Assembly (NCBI GenBank): GCA_022791355.1
Contig: JAAVYX010000245.1
Location: forward strand, 1 to 38,023
Reading direction: 5' to 3'
DNA from: Clostridiales bacterium
Lineage (GTDB): Bacteria > Bacillota > Clostridia > Oscillospirales > Acutalibacteraceae
DNA length: 38,023 nucleotides
The first letter of the stretch is position 1. Each line of letters opens with the position of its first letter. A model generated the notes under the pieces. That model was not told the DNA's origin, did not search any database, and worked only from the letters and a program-made list of their open reading frames with translations. Positions 9,055 through 18,553 of this stretch are shown piece after piece. Both the position numbers and the translations under genes were made by a program.

Positions 9055-9630
9055 ATGAAACTGCACTACAGGGGAAAATATAATCTAGATCCCGATTCCC
9101 TGCCTCACGGCGAGCATCAGCCCAACGCCGTGCCCTTCAAGGAAGTCAAGGATACGAAAGCCCTGTCCATCATTGCCAATTTGGCGGCGGTTGCCCTGAT
9201 TCTTATATTGGCCGTTCCGGCCTTTATCCGCGGCCGGCCCTATTTATCCCGGGGCCAGCTCATGCTGGGCTGTATAACTTCCCTGCTGGTTTTGTTCCCC
9301 CATGAGCTATTGCATGCGGTTTGCTTCAAAGAGGACGTCTATTTTTACACAAATTGGAAGCAGGGACTGCTCTTTGTAGTCGGCCCCGAAACCATGTCCA
9401 AAAGCAGGTTTATCTTTATGTCCCTGCTTCCGAACATTGTGTTCGGGTTTATCCCCTATCTGGCGGGCATGCTATTTCCCTCCTGTACATTCCTTCTGGC
9501 CCTTGGTACGCTGGCAATCGGTATGGGCGCGGGCGACTACTATAATGTTTTTAACGCTTTCACTCAAATGCCCAGAGGGGCCAGGACCTATCTCTATAAG
9601 TTTAATTCCTTTTGGTATTTGCCTGCCTAG
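9055..9630 (+). CDS. DUF3267-type integral membrane metallopeptidase-like protein
   Basis: Four-helix membrane profile with PHELLHAVCF (HExxH) motif. Confidence 0.85.
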   Translation: MKLHYRGKYNLDPDSLPHGEHQPNAVPFKEVKDTKALSIIANLAAVALILILAVPAFIRGRPYLSRGQLMLGCITSLLVLFPHELLHAVCFKEDVYFYTNWKQGLLFVVGPETMSKSRFIFMSLLPNIVFGFIPYLAGMLFPSCTFLLALGTLAIGMGAGDYYNVFNAFTQMPRGARTYLYKFNSFWYLPA

Positions 9631-9760
9631 TCTCCTCCAGCCTTATCCTTTCTATTCCGGTCTTTGCGCAGCACGTGTGACGGCTGATACCTTTGGCCTC
9701 AGTCTGTCCTTTTAAGCTAAGAAATCGCCCGGCGGCATAGAGAGTCTGGTAAAGAAACGG

Positions 9761-9797
9761 CAACCCCACAGGTCCCTTGGGCCTGTGGGGTTGCTTT
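9761..9797. terminator. Hairpin terminator between convergent genes
   Basis: CAACCCCACAGG-tcccttggg-CCTGTGGGGTTG then CTTT. Confidence 0.7.
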
Positions 9798-9866
9798 ATG
9801 CTGTAGAACTGTAAGCCTCTATGAGGTTCTCGGCGGAAAATGCATGAAGAAAAGATAAACCAAAAT

Positions 9867-10418
9867 TTACTCCATCCGCTGGGATTCCCGTTGCTCCCAA
9901 ATTCTTGGATACATCGTACCGTTACTGTAAATTGCAAAGAAAAGCTGGAACTCCCTTTTTATAAATTCTCCGTTTGTGACGATAATCTCCTGTTCGATAC
10001 CATGCAGCTTCACTCTATATCCGGTCTCTTTATATCCGTTTCGCATATAAAACGCTTTGCGTCTTTTCCGCAATGCAATATCGGGAGCGTTGGCATCACA
10101 GGGCTCAAGGGAAATAATGATTTTCTTGTCAGGATATCTGCTGTGGATTTCCCGCAATAGGGCGCTGCCATACCCCTTTGAGCGAAGGCTTTTGTCTACG
10201 GCCAAAAACATCACAAACACGATTTTACGGTTCAATGCCAAATATGCCAATCCGCATGGGACACCGCTCTCATAAAAGCCCCAAAACCGCGTATTCCACA
10301 GCTTAGACATTGCCACCATCATCGGAAACGGCATGCGCTCTTTTTTGGGAAACGTTTCAAAGTAGATGCGTTTTATATCCCCACTGCTTAACTTGACCTT
10401 CTTAACTTTCATCCGCAT
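9867..10418 (-). CDS. GNAT family N-acetyltransferase
   Basis: FVMFLAVDKSLRSKGYGSALLREIHSRYPDKKIIISLEP..RRKAFYMRNGYKETGY. Confidence 0.9.
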   Translation of the reverse strand: MRMKVKKVKLSSGDIKRIYFETFPKKERMPFPMMVAMSKLWNTRFWGFYESGVPCGLAYLALNRKIVFVMFLAVDKSLRSKGYGSALLREIHSRYPDKKIIISLEPCDANAPDIALRKRRKAFYMRNGYKETGYRVKLHGIEQEIIVTNGEFIKREFQLFFAIYSNGTMYPRIWEQRESQRME

Positions 10419-10691
10419 ACAGCATTACTCCGTAAACTTCCATTTTCCGGTCAGTTCATGTTAAAACAAAACCTATGAGAAAATAACTGCCTTTCAGCAG
10501 CTCTCGGCCTTCTTATGGAATGTCCTCCAAGCTCGGTATTCATATTTATATAGATTACCATTGGCAATCTATATAACTGGCCATCCAGGCCGCGGCGGGG
10601 CCCTTTTGATTTTAAAGCGCCTGCCCGCATGAGCGGCCAGATACGCAAAAAACAGCAACGCGACATTTTTATAGATCGCTTACAACGCCGC

Positions 10692-11342
10692 CTATCGTTC
10701 CAAGGCGTATACGATATGGGGCATGTCCATACCATAATAATGTTTGATAATTCGATAATCGGGCTTCAAGCCCACCCGCTCGGCCACCAAACGGGAGGCC
10801 AGGTTGTTATCCCGGATGATACTGGCGACTCTAGGGGCGCACAGCGTTTCAAAAGCATGGTCTCGGCAACCTGCGGCCGCCTCGGTTGCGTAGCCCTGGC
10901 GCCAGAATTTCCGTTTCATCAGGTAGCCAATTTCCAGTTCTTCCCCATGAGCAGGCTGAATCAAAGGAAGCGGTTCCCGGCTCTCGGCGGCAACTCCGAC
11001 AGAAGCCTCAACGGGCGCTCTCGCCGTCTTGGCTTCGCGCCTCTCCCCCGCCCCTGCGCGATTGTCGTAATAAGATAGGGGCGCGCCGACCTGCTGAAGG
11101 GTCAGACCGCACTGGCCAAGAAAAACGCCGTCCGCTTTACGTATGACTGCCCAGAGGCCTATACCGTCCCGCTTATATCGCTCCAACTGCCGTTGGAGCC
11201 AGGCGGTGGATTCCTCTTTGGAAAAGGCGTGCTCATAGGCATACATGCAGGCCTCGTCCCGCAGCATGTCGCAGAGGTCGGTAAAATCCGCCTCGGTCAG
11301 CTCGCGCAGATATAGCCGCCGGGTCTCCAGTATGACCTTCAT
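10692..11342 (-). CDS. RimJ/RimL-like GNAT N-acetyltransferase with an internal insertion
   Basis: MKVILETRRLYLRELTEADFTDLCDMLRDEACMYAYEHAFS..GEELEIGYLMKRKFWRQGYATEAAAGCRDHAFETLCAPRVASIIRDNNLASRLVAERVGLKPDYRI. Confidence 0.9.
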   Translation of the reverse strand: MKVILETRRLYLRELTEADFTDLCDMLRDEACMYAYEHAFSKEESTAWLQRQLERYKRDGIGLWAVIRKADGVFLGQCGLTLQQVGAPLSYYDNRAGAGERREAKTARAPVEASVGVAAESREPLPLIQPAHGEELEIGYLMKRKFWRQGYATEAAAGCRDHAFETLCAPRVASIIRDNNLASRLVAERVGLKPDYRIIKHYYGMDMPHIVYALER

Positions 11343-11816
11343 AAAGCCTTCCTCCCTACCATTTGTCCCAAAGGAGCCAAACGCCCGATAGCCGCCCTTG
11401 AGACGGCCCGTATGAGCGGCCAACCAGCAGCCTTATCGGATTTGGCGGATGAACGCTAACCGTTCAAAAGAGCGGCTGTGCCGACAAGGCCGGTTTCTCG
11501 ACCAGCTTACCTGTGAGCCGCCCAAGCGATTTAGAAAATCCTCTATCCAGTTGCCCGTCCCAATTTGGTTCGTCGCCGGGTTTCTTTACCTTTTTGGGGA
11601 AAAGTTACCTGGGCCAGACCGATAAAGCAGCCGGCCAAACGGTCGTCTGCGGGCCCGCCCCTGTTGGGAACAACCCGTAGATCGTTCAGTCAAGCTGGCC
11701 CCTCTCCCCCTGATTCGCCTTTGTCCGGCTAGCAAGGACGGCGCGGCCTGCGCAGGTTCTCTGTATAAAGTCATTTGCGGCCCTGGGACAGAAGGTATCT
11801 AAGTCCTTTTGTACAA

Positions 11817-11849
11817 AAGCTCCCGGACACGGCGCGCGTCCGGGAGCTT
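11817..11849 (-). terminator. Terminator hairpin at the 3' end of the minus-strand operon
   Basis: AAGCTCCCGGAC / GTCCGGGAGCTT 12-bp perfect stem, about 90 nt beyond the last permease stop on the minus strand. Confidence 0.7.
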
Positions 11850-11940
11850 GTTTCCTAGTTATGCGGTTCTCGCCCAAAAGGCCGGATTGCCTCTCGAATC
11901 CGACGACGGCCGCGGACGTTTACCCTATAACAGCGCCCGG

Positions 11941-12855
11941 CTAGTTAGCCAGACCGGTAAACTCCACACCCTCCATAAACTGCTTCTGGAAGATAAAATA
12001 GATGATCAGCAGCGGCAGGATAACCAGCACGCAGGAGGCCAACGCAACCATATTGATGTTGGCTCCCAGAGCCGAGGTGATGGTCGCTGAGGAGCTGGCC
12101 ACAGAGGATATCTTCTGAGAGAGGATCTGCTGGTTACCGGACAGATAGGTGGACGGCTCAAAATAATCGTTCCAGTGCCAAACGGTGGAGAGGATGAAGA
12201 CAACCAGAATGGTCGTCCGGGCGATGGGAAGCATGATCCGCGCAAAGACACGGAGCATGGAGCAGCCCTCGATCTTGGCCGCCTCCTCATAGGACACCGG
12301 CAGGGACTTGAAGAACTGGCGGAACAGGAAGATGTAAAGGCCGCCCTTCAGACCAAAGCCCAGGAAGGAAGGAAGGATGATGGGCAGGAAGGTCTTCATC
12401 ATCTGCATTTTGGAGAACTGGATATACAGGGGCATAACCATCAGAGAGGGCGGGATGATCAGGCTGAGCATGGCCATCATAAACATCAGGCCGCTGCCTC
12501 TAAACTTAAAGCGGGCGAAGCCGTAGCCGGCCAGGGAACAGGAGAGGATATGGCCCAGCGTACTGCCCAGTACCACAATCAAGGTGTTCACCAGGGAATG
12601 GCCGTAGTCCAGCCCCTTGAAGGCGTCCACATAGTTATTCCAGTTGACCTTGGTGATGATCCACTGCTTGGTGGCGTCAATAACCTCATAATCGTATTTC
12701 AGGGAATTGAGGATCATGTAAATAAAGGGATAGAGGAATACAAAGGCGAATTCGATGAGCAGGATGTATATGATGAGGTTAATCACGAATTTGCCCGAGT
12801 ATTTTTTCGCGGTAGCCAGACGGCTCTGGTTTTTCAGCGAAAGCTTTCCGGTCAT
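11941..12855 (-). CDS. Carbohydrate ABC transporter permease (MalG/CUT1 type)
   Basis: Six-TM profile and EAA loop SYEEAAKIEGCSMLRVFARIMLPIA. Confidence 0.94.
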   Translation of the reverse strand: MTGKLSLKNQSRLATAKKYSGKFVINLIIYILLIEFAFVFLYPFIYMILNSLKYDYEVIDATKQWIITKVNWNNYVDAFKGLDYGHSLVNTLIVVLGSTLGHILSCSLAGYGFARFKFRGSGLMFMMAMLSLIIPPSLMVMPLYIQFSKMQMMKTFLPIILPSFLGFGLKGGLYIFLFRQFFKSLPVSYEEAAKIEGCSMLRVFARIMLPIARTTILVVFILSTVWHWNDYFEPSTYLSGNQQILSQKISSVASSSATITSALGANINMVALASCVLVILPLLIIYFIFQKQFMEGVEFTGLAN

Positions 12856-12894
12856 ATGTTTGCCTCCTTTTCTTTTATATGAAGCTGTGTTCTC

Positions 12895-13854
12895 TTATTC
12901 ATCCGCATAGAAGGTAAACCGCTTGAGAATCAGGAAGACAATCAAAATAATCAAACCGGAGGACAGGAAGTACACCCAGCCCAGAGCGCTGCCGAAGGTT
13001 ACGTTATTGCCTGTAAGACCTGTATCCCGACAGTATTTCACCACTTCATTCTGGGTGCTGCTCAGATAATCGATCATGGTGTAGACCGTGTTGAGCAGGA
13101 TATTGGGCATGGTCAGCGGCAGGGTAATCTTCCAGAACTTCTCCCACTCGGAAGCGCCGTCGCAGTAGGCCGCCTCATAGTAGGAGGAGGGAATGGTTTG
13201 CAGGGCACCCAGGAAAATGACGATCTGGATACCCGACATCCACAAAACGTCGGTTACTACCTGTAGAATATTTTCCAGCGCCATAGCGATATCCGGTCCC
13301 AGCAGCATGGATGTCAGGCCTATAGAAGAGGAAAAGCCCTGTACCTCGCCGCCGGTGGCGGCCTCCTGGGCGGCCTGTTGGGCCGCCTGGGCGCTGTCCG
13401 CGCCCAGAGAGCCGTTGATGGTGCTCAGCACGATACCGGTACCCAGCAGAACCGGCAGGAAGAAGAAGACGCGGAAGATGCCCTTTCCCTTCAGATTCCG
13501 GTTAAGCAGGATGGCGATAAACAGGGAGAAAACCACCACCACCGGCGTCTTGATAAGCATATCGCCCAAGGACTGGCCCAGCAGAGGCAAAAACTTCTCA
13601 TCGCGGGTAAAGGCGTTAATGAAGTTTTCAAAATGGTTAAACTCCAGGGTAAAGGCCGCAGGGTCGGCCATACGGCTGAGGGCCAGCTGGATGGAATAGA
13701 CCAGAGGGTAGGCGAAGAAGAGAAAGAAGCCCAGAACCCAGGGGGCGGTAAAGAGATAACCCCAAAGGTTTTCACGGGAACGCAGGCGGGATTTGCCCGC
13801 CTTGGGCGGCTTGGGGGGCTTTTTGGTTTTTACGGGTGCGGTCGTTTGATTCAT
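12895..13854 (-). CDS. Carbohydrate ABC transporter permease (MalF/CUT1 type)
   Basis: ENLWGYLFTAPWVLGFFLFFAYPLVYSI..; EAA loop YYEAAYCDGASEWEKFWKITLPLTMP. Confidence 0.93.
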   Translation of the reverse strand: MNQTTAPVKTKKPPKPPKAGKSRLRSRENLWGYLFTAPWVLGFFLFFAYPLVYSIQLALSRMADPAAFTLEFNHFENFINAFTRDEKFLPLLGQSLGDMLIKTPVVVVFSLFIAILLNRNLKGKGIFRVFFFLPVLLGTGIVLSTINGSLGADSAQAAQQAAQEAATGGEVQGFSSSIGLTSMLLGPDIAMALENILQVVTDVLWMSGIQIVIFLGALQTIPSSYYEAAYCDGASEWEKFWKITLPLTMPNILLNTVYTMIDYLSSTQNEVVKYCRDTGLTGNNVTFGSALGWVYFLSSGLIILIVFLILKRFTFYADE

Positions 13855-13868
13855 TCCCTTTTCCCCTC

Positions 13869-16412
13869 CTATCGAACCACATAATCCAGGGCGGGAACGG
13901 TTACGTCGCCCACGGTATAGGCCTCGTTGGAATAATTGATATAGAGCTTTTGGCCGCCGCTGAAGGTTTCCACCACAACATCCCCGTTCAGCCGCTCATG
14001 CTTGACGATATACTGGTCGCATAGCGTATGCAGCCGGCCGTTCATCTCATTGTAAACCTCCACCATATCGTCCTTTACCGATTCGTAAGGCGTGGTAAAG
14101 CCGTAGAACAGCTTACGCAGAGAGGTAGAGTCGCGATAGGTGATCTTGTACATGGGCGCGGCGCCGTACTCAACGGTCTGGAGCTTTTCCTTCTGTTTGT
14201 CATAGAAGTGATTGAAGGGCTTGGCGGTGTAGGGAATCAGGCCATGCACCACCATCTGGTAGAAGGGCACGCTCTCATCCGAGAAGATATAACCGGTGGA
14301 ACTCATGGGAATATCCAGCAGCCAATCGGTACCGTCCAGCAAATAGGCGTTGCCCATGTAGGAAGCGGTGAGGGTCTGTTGCTGCATCATCCGGTAGAGA
14401 TCTCCCCAGATGTCGGCGCATTCGTCCCGGCCGGTGTTGTACTTGGAGTTGTAATCGTTGTAGATCATGCTGCCCATACGGTACTGGCCTATGCCCGGGT
14501 TGCCCAGCTTCTCCAGCTTTTGCATATAGCCTGGCATCTGCTTCTGCACATACATAGGCGAGAAGAGCTTATACCAGTAGGATTGGTACTCATAGATTTT
14601 CAGGTTGCTGTTGTAGGCCAGCTTGGAGCTGTCGATGTTGTAGGTGAAGGTATCGGCGTCCACAACGTTGCAGTCCAGGAAAACCTGACCGCCCGCGGCC
14701 TTGGTGTTTTCCACCAAGCGCCTGAGTCCCTCCTTGCCGCCCAGCTCGCTGGGCACCTTGAACTGGTTGGGCTCATACCGGCGATCCCAGGAATTGATGT
14801 GCAGGAGAGTATTGTCGATACCGGCGGCATTCAGCTCGTCGATAACCTGATTCATCTCTTCAAAGGTGGATAGCGGCATGACCTTTTGGAAGAAGAGCAT
14901 GGACTTGAGGGTGTAGCCGTACATGTCTATGGCCAGCGGCAGCTTGTCGCCGATGAGGCTGCTCTTCTTGATTTTCTGGTTATCCAGCAGATAGGTCCGG
15001 TAGGCGTTGGCCATACCGCTGTAATCGGCATCTTCTCCATCCAGGAAGACAAAGCGGACCTGCGGATTGGTTTTCATCCGCTCCTTATTATAGATGGTGG
15101 CCACGCCCGAGGCATACTGACTGGAAGATGTGACCTGCACCTGCGCACGGTAGAGGAAGGTGGCGTTGATCCGGTTGAGGTCCACCGTGTTGCCGCTGGG
15201 CAGGAATTTGATGCTGGCGTTGGCGTCGCCGTCCTCAATAACGGCCAGGTAAGCGTGACTGTTTTTCTTGACGCCGTAGACCGGCAGCATGGCCCGCTTG
15301 AGTCCTGTGGAATCCCGGTTGTTTTCCCAGGCCATATCCACGCTCTGATCGCTGTAGACGCTGACCTCGTACATTTCGGCCAAATCGCCGTGGGTGGTCT
15401 TATTATAGGTCAGCGCGCCCGACCCGTCGGGATAAAAGACGTAGCCCTCTTCGGTATCGGCCGCGGCGCCCATATTGGGGGCCACCTCCAGGTTGACCAG
15501 GCCGCCGTATTTGATAGACTTGAGCAGACCGAAATTATAAGAGCAGGTCTCAATTTCGTCCTGCATATCACGCCATTTTTTTGAAACAGCCGAAGGGATA
15601 TTGCTGTTGTTTTTCATGCGGCCAAGGATACCGTCGCCGCCGCACATATAATTTTTCAGCTCATCCTCCAGGATAATCTTGGCGCGGGACTGGGCGTAGG
15701 CGATACCTACCACCGAGTCCAGCGTACCCACCAGCTTTTCCAGCTCACTGAGCTTGGACCGGGATTTTTTGATATCCGATCCCGCGCCCTTGATCTTATA
15801 GTCCTCGATTTCATCCAGGGCCGCCTTGGCCGACTCGATGAACTTCTTGATCTTATCCAGATAGACGTTCATCTTTTCCACCGTGCCCTCGCCCTCGATA
15901 ATCCGGTCGGTGGGTACGGTGATCTGGAGGCTGCCGCCGTCCAGCTTGGCCTCTACGCTGAGCTCCATATTGATGGCGTCCAGCCGGTAATTGATCCGAA
16001 GGCCGCCGTCGATTTTCTCCATCTTGATTTCCGGTTCCATATTGTTGATGGGCATGGTCGTGGTGGAGGAATCGTTGTTATTGAGCTCGGTATAGGTTAC
16101 GATCAGCATGGAATCCAGCTGATCCTTCTGCATGGTTTGCAGGCTGGAGCGGTCGTAGGTATCGCTGGGAACGGCCGAATACCAGATGAAGCCGCTGCGC
16201 AGGTCCTTGACCGCCACAGCCCCCAGCTTTTCGTTTCCGTAGAGCTCGGCCTGGCTATTGGAGGCCATAAGCTGGTAATCGGCCGAAACCTGGGCGGTCG
16301 TGGCCTCCGCTGCGGGAGGGGCGCCGTCGGCGGGGTCGGCGAAAACCGACACCGCGAAAAGATTGACCGATAATGCCGCCGCCAGCAGTCCGGTAACTAT
16401 TTTTTTCATCAT
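13869..16412 (-). CDS. DUF5696-type secreted protein (large, putative GH-like barrel)
   Basis: 847 aa, signal peptide (MKKIVTGLLAAALSVNLFAVSVFADP), EGYVFYPDGSGALTYNKT..LPVYGVKKNSHAYLAVIEDGDA and IDELNAAGIDNTLLHINSWDRRYEPNQ.. features recalled from DUF5696 proteins neighbouring sugar ABC permeases. Confidence 0.7.
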   Translation of the reverse strand: MMKKIVTGLLAAALSVNLFAVSVFADPADGAPPAAEATTAQVSADYQLMASNSQAELYGNEKLGAVAVKDLRSGFIWYSAVPSDTYDRSSLQTMQKDQLDSMLIVTYTELNNNDSSTTTMPINNMEPEIKMEKIDGGLRINYRLDAINMELSVEAKLDGGSLQITVPTDRIIEGEGTVEKMNVYLDKIKKFIESAKAALDEIEDYKIKGAGSDIKKSRSKLSELEKLVGTLDSVVGIAYAQSRAKIILEDELKNYMCGGDGILGRMKNNSNIPSAVSKKWRDMQDEIETCSYNFGLLKSIKYGGLVNLEVAPNMGAAADTEEGYVFYPDGSGALTYNKTTHGDLAEMYEVSVYSDQSVDMAWENNRDSTGLKRAMLPVYGVKKNSHAYLAVIEDGDANASIKFLPSGNTVDLNRINATFLYRAQVQVTSSSQYASGVATIYNKERMKTNPQVRFVFLDGEDADYSGMANAYRTYLLDNQKIKKSSLIGDKLPLAIDMYGYTLKSMLFFQKVMPLSTFEEMNQVIDELNAAGIDNTLLHINSWDRRYEPNQFKVPSELGGKEGLRRLVENTKAAGGQVFLDCNVVDADTFTYNIDSSKLAYNSNLKIYEYQSYWYKLFSPMYVQKQMPGYMQKLEKLGNPGIGQYRMGSMIYNDYNSKYNTGRDECADIWGDLYRMMQQQTLTASYMGNAYLLDGTDWLLDIPMSSTGYIFSDESVPFYQMVVHGLIPYTAKPFNHFYDKQKEKLQTVEYGAAPMYKITYRDSTSLRKLFYGFTTPYESVKDDMVEVYNEMNGRLHTLCDQYIVKHERLNGDVVVETFSGGQKLYINYSNEAYTVGDVTVPALDYVVR

Positions 16413-18541
16413 TACATGTTACCTCCCTGCATGCTGAAATAGACCTTCCAGTTCTCAAAGATACCGGTGAAGAAGGATACCACATCATTGCCCAGCATGA
16501 AGATCATAGCGAAGACGACCCACATGAAGATACAGGCGAACAGGGTGATGATGATAATGCCCACCGTCTCAAAGAACTTATAGGAGTTCATGGACATGGT
16601 GCTGGCAAAGAAGAGGACGCCAACCCAAATCCACATGAGGCTTATCACGCCGTTATATAGGCCGGCGCTATTGAGGGACATGATGTTGGTCAGGCAGGCC
16701 AGCGGTATGCCCACAATAATATAGGGCAGCATACAGTAGGCCGAAGCGCTGAACACCTCGCGCATCTTGACCTCGCCGCTGCGGATGGTGGTCACCAAGT
16801 AATTGCCCACCACCCAGGTCAGCAGGGGCAGGAAGAGCATGAGAGTCTCCTGCGCCAGATTGACCCGGGCAATATCGGTTCCTCGGAAAGGATAGTGGGT
16901 AACAAAGAGGGTTAAGCACCGGGTCACAAAGGTCAGCAGATAGAGAACCAGAGGAATGACGATATCGTAATCCTGCCGGTGCCGGCGAATATTCCGGAAG
17001 CTCTCGTTGGGGTCGAAAATACATCCCAACAGAATTTGCAGCCGGCCCTTATTGTTGAACCACTTGATGCGGCTCTGCCGGTCGTAGGTCTGCTTATACC
17101 GCTTGTGGAGGTACATGATCAGCAGGACGATCAGAACGGCAATGGCGATGATGGAGAACATGACCAAAGCGAAATTCTCGCGGACGGTCTGCAGCTGATT
17201 TTCGTCAAAAGCGTCGGAATAGCCCTGCTTATAGTCGGCCAGACGGAACTCCTCGATGGCCTCCTCATACTGGTCGGCCCGCAGATAGGCGTTGCCCCGG
17301 CCGATATGGGCCATAGGATAGTTGGGATTCAGATCCAGAACCTTGTTCCAGTATTCCACAGCCTGATCGTACTGCCCCTTGTAATAGAGCTCCAGAGCGG
17401 TATGGATGGTCTTGGTAAATTCGGTGGGGACAAACTTGTGCAGAGCCGACTGGGTTTTATCAATTACATAGATATTGCCCTCGCTGTCCACGGCCATGCC
17501 GGAGGCGCCGCGGAAGCGGCCCTTCCACACGCCGGTGCCGCCGAAGACCATCAGGTTGTTACCCTCGCTGTCGTACTGATAGATACGACCGGTAACCGCA
17601 TCCAGAATATTGACGATGCCGCCGTTATTGGATACCGCTACGTCGGTGAAGGACTGCTCGGTGGACCGGGCGTTCTGGTCGTAATGGTGCAGCACATAGT
17701 CGGTGCGTTTCTCCCCAAAAAAGCCGGTGAAGGGGTAGATATTCTTGCCCACGGGCGAGAAGACCTTGAGCTGGCCCGAGGTCGCGCCCTGGGCGGTGGT
17801 GGTGTAAATGTAGTTTTCCTCGTCGATGTAGAAGTTGGTATGTACCGGCGGCATGGGCTGTTCCATACGGTCCAGCTGTTCCTCCGTGGCCACCAGGGAG
17901 GCCAGCTTATAGATCAGGTTGAAGGGAACCTTGGTAGGGGCCATATAGCCCTTGAGCTCATTGTTCTCGTCCAGCACGATGAAGCCGTGATAGTCGTCGG
18001 TGTTGATGACGAAAATCTGGCCGATCAGGTTGACGGCCACCTTCAAGGGCTTGAAGGGATAGTCGGTATCGTACAGAGGCGATTCGGGCTGGGTATAGAG
18101 CTTTTTCAGATTGCCGTCCTTATCGGCCAGCAGCAGACGGCCGTTGTCGGTATCGGCGATGAGCATATCCCCCGAATCCTCATAGACATAAATGCCGTTG
18201 GGATTGGCCAGGGTCTCGCCGCTGAAATTGGAAAAAGTCTGAACGTCGCTTCCGTCCACATTCATGCTGACGATACGGTTGTTGCCGCCGTCCACAATAT
18301 ACATGCGGTCGGAATGGGTGATGAAGATATCGGTGGGGCTGGCCAGCTGGCCGGCCTCCTCGTTGATATACTTATCGGCCGACTCCGCATTATAGGTCAC
18401 CGGGATAAAAAGCCGGTAGCCCTCGTTGTCCAGCACATAGTCCTGCTCGTCATAGGCGCTGGCCTGCATACCCAGTATGCCGGCGGCCAGGATGAAGACA
18501 AGGAATATGATGCTGATACGCTTTAGTTTATTCCAATTCAT
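16412..18541 (-). CDS. Chimeric membrane protein: signal peptide, NHL-type beta-propeller, TPR, TM, Yip1-like membrane domain
   Basis: NHL-like repeats (LASPTDIFITHSDRMYIVDGGNNRIVSMNVDG; LANPNGIYVYEDSGDMLIADTDNGRLLLADKDG; GASGMAVDSEGNIYVIDKTQSALHKF), TPR (ALELYYKGQYDQAVEYWNKVLDLNPNYPMAHIGRGNAYLRADQYEEAIEEFRLA), multi-TM C-terminus with FDPNESFRNIRRHRQ typical of YIP1. Confidence 0.85.
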   Translation of the reverse strand: MNWNKLKRISIIFLVFILAAGILGMQASAYDEQDYVLDNEGYRLFIPVTYNAESADKYINEEAGQLASPTDIFITHSDRMYIVDGGNNRIVSMNVDGSDVQTFSNFSGETLANPNGIYVYEDSGDMLIADTDNGRLLLADKDGNLKKLYTQPESPLYDTDYPFKPLKVAVNLIGQIFVINTDDYHGFIVLDENNELKGYMAPTKVPFNLIYKLASLVATEEQLDRMEQPMPPVHTNFYIDEENYIYTTTAQGATSGQLKVFSPVGKNIYPFTGFFGEKRTDYVLHHYDQNARSTEQSFTDVAVSNNGGIVNILDAVTGRIYQYDSEGNNLMVFGGTGVWKGRFRGASGMAVDSEGNIYVIDKTQSALHKFVPTEFTKTIHTALELYYKGQYDQAVEYWNKVLDLNPNYPMAHIGRGNAYLRADQYEEAIEEFRLADYKQGYSDAFDENQLQTVRENFALVMFSIIAIAVLIVLLIMYLHKRYKQTYDRQSRIKWFNNKGRLQILLGCIFDPNESFRNIRRHRQDYDIVIPLVLYLLTFVTRCLTLFVTHYPFRGTDIARVNLAQETLMLFLPLLTWVVGNYLVTTIRSGEVKMREVFSASAYCMLPYIIVGIPLACLTNIMSLNSAGLYNGVISLMWIWVGVLFFASTMSMNSYKFFETVGIIIITLFACIFMWVVFAMIFMLGNDVVSFFTGIFENWKVYFSMQGGNM

Positions 18542-18553
18542 TGTCTCCCCTCC

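Noticed and set aside
10547-10575. Near-perfect palindrome TATATAGATTACCA-T-TGGCAATCTATATA
   Set aside because: Could be an operator or terminator, but no gene start fits nearby and no U-tract or supporting context is visible.
11424-11816. ORFs 11586-11774 and 11686-11877 (minus)
   Set aside because: Short, overlapping in different frames, biased composition, partly covering the operon terminator.
12175-15584. Several plus-strand ORFs (12175, 13378, 14028, 14886) antisense to permeases and DUF5696
   Set aside because: Same shadow-ORF pattern; permease EAA loops confirm the minus strand.
16979-18526. 515-aa plus-strand ORF antisense to the Yip1/NHL gene
   Set aside because: Antisense shadow with G/V/I-rich biased composition and no ribosome-binding site; the sense gene has clear domains.
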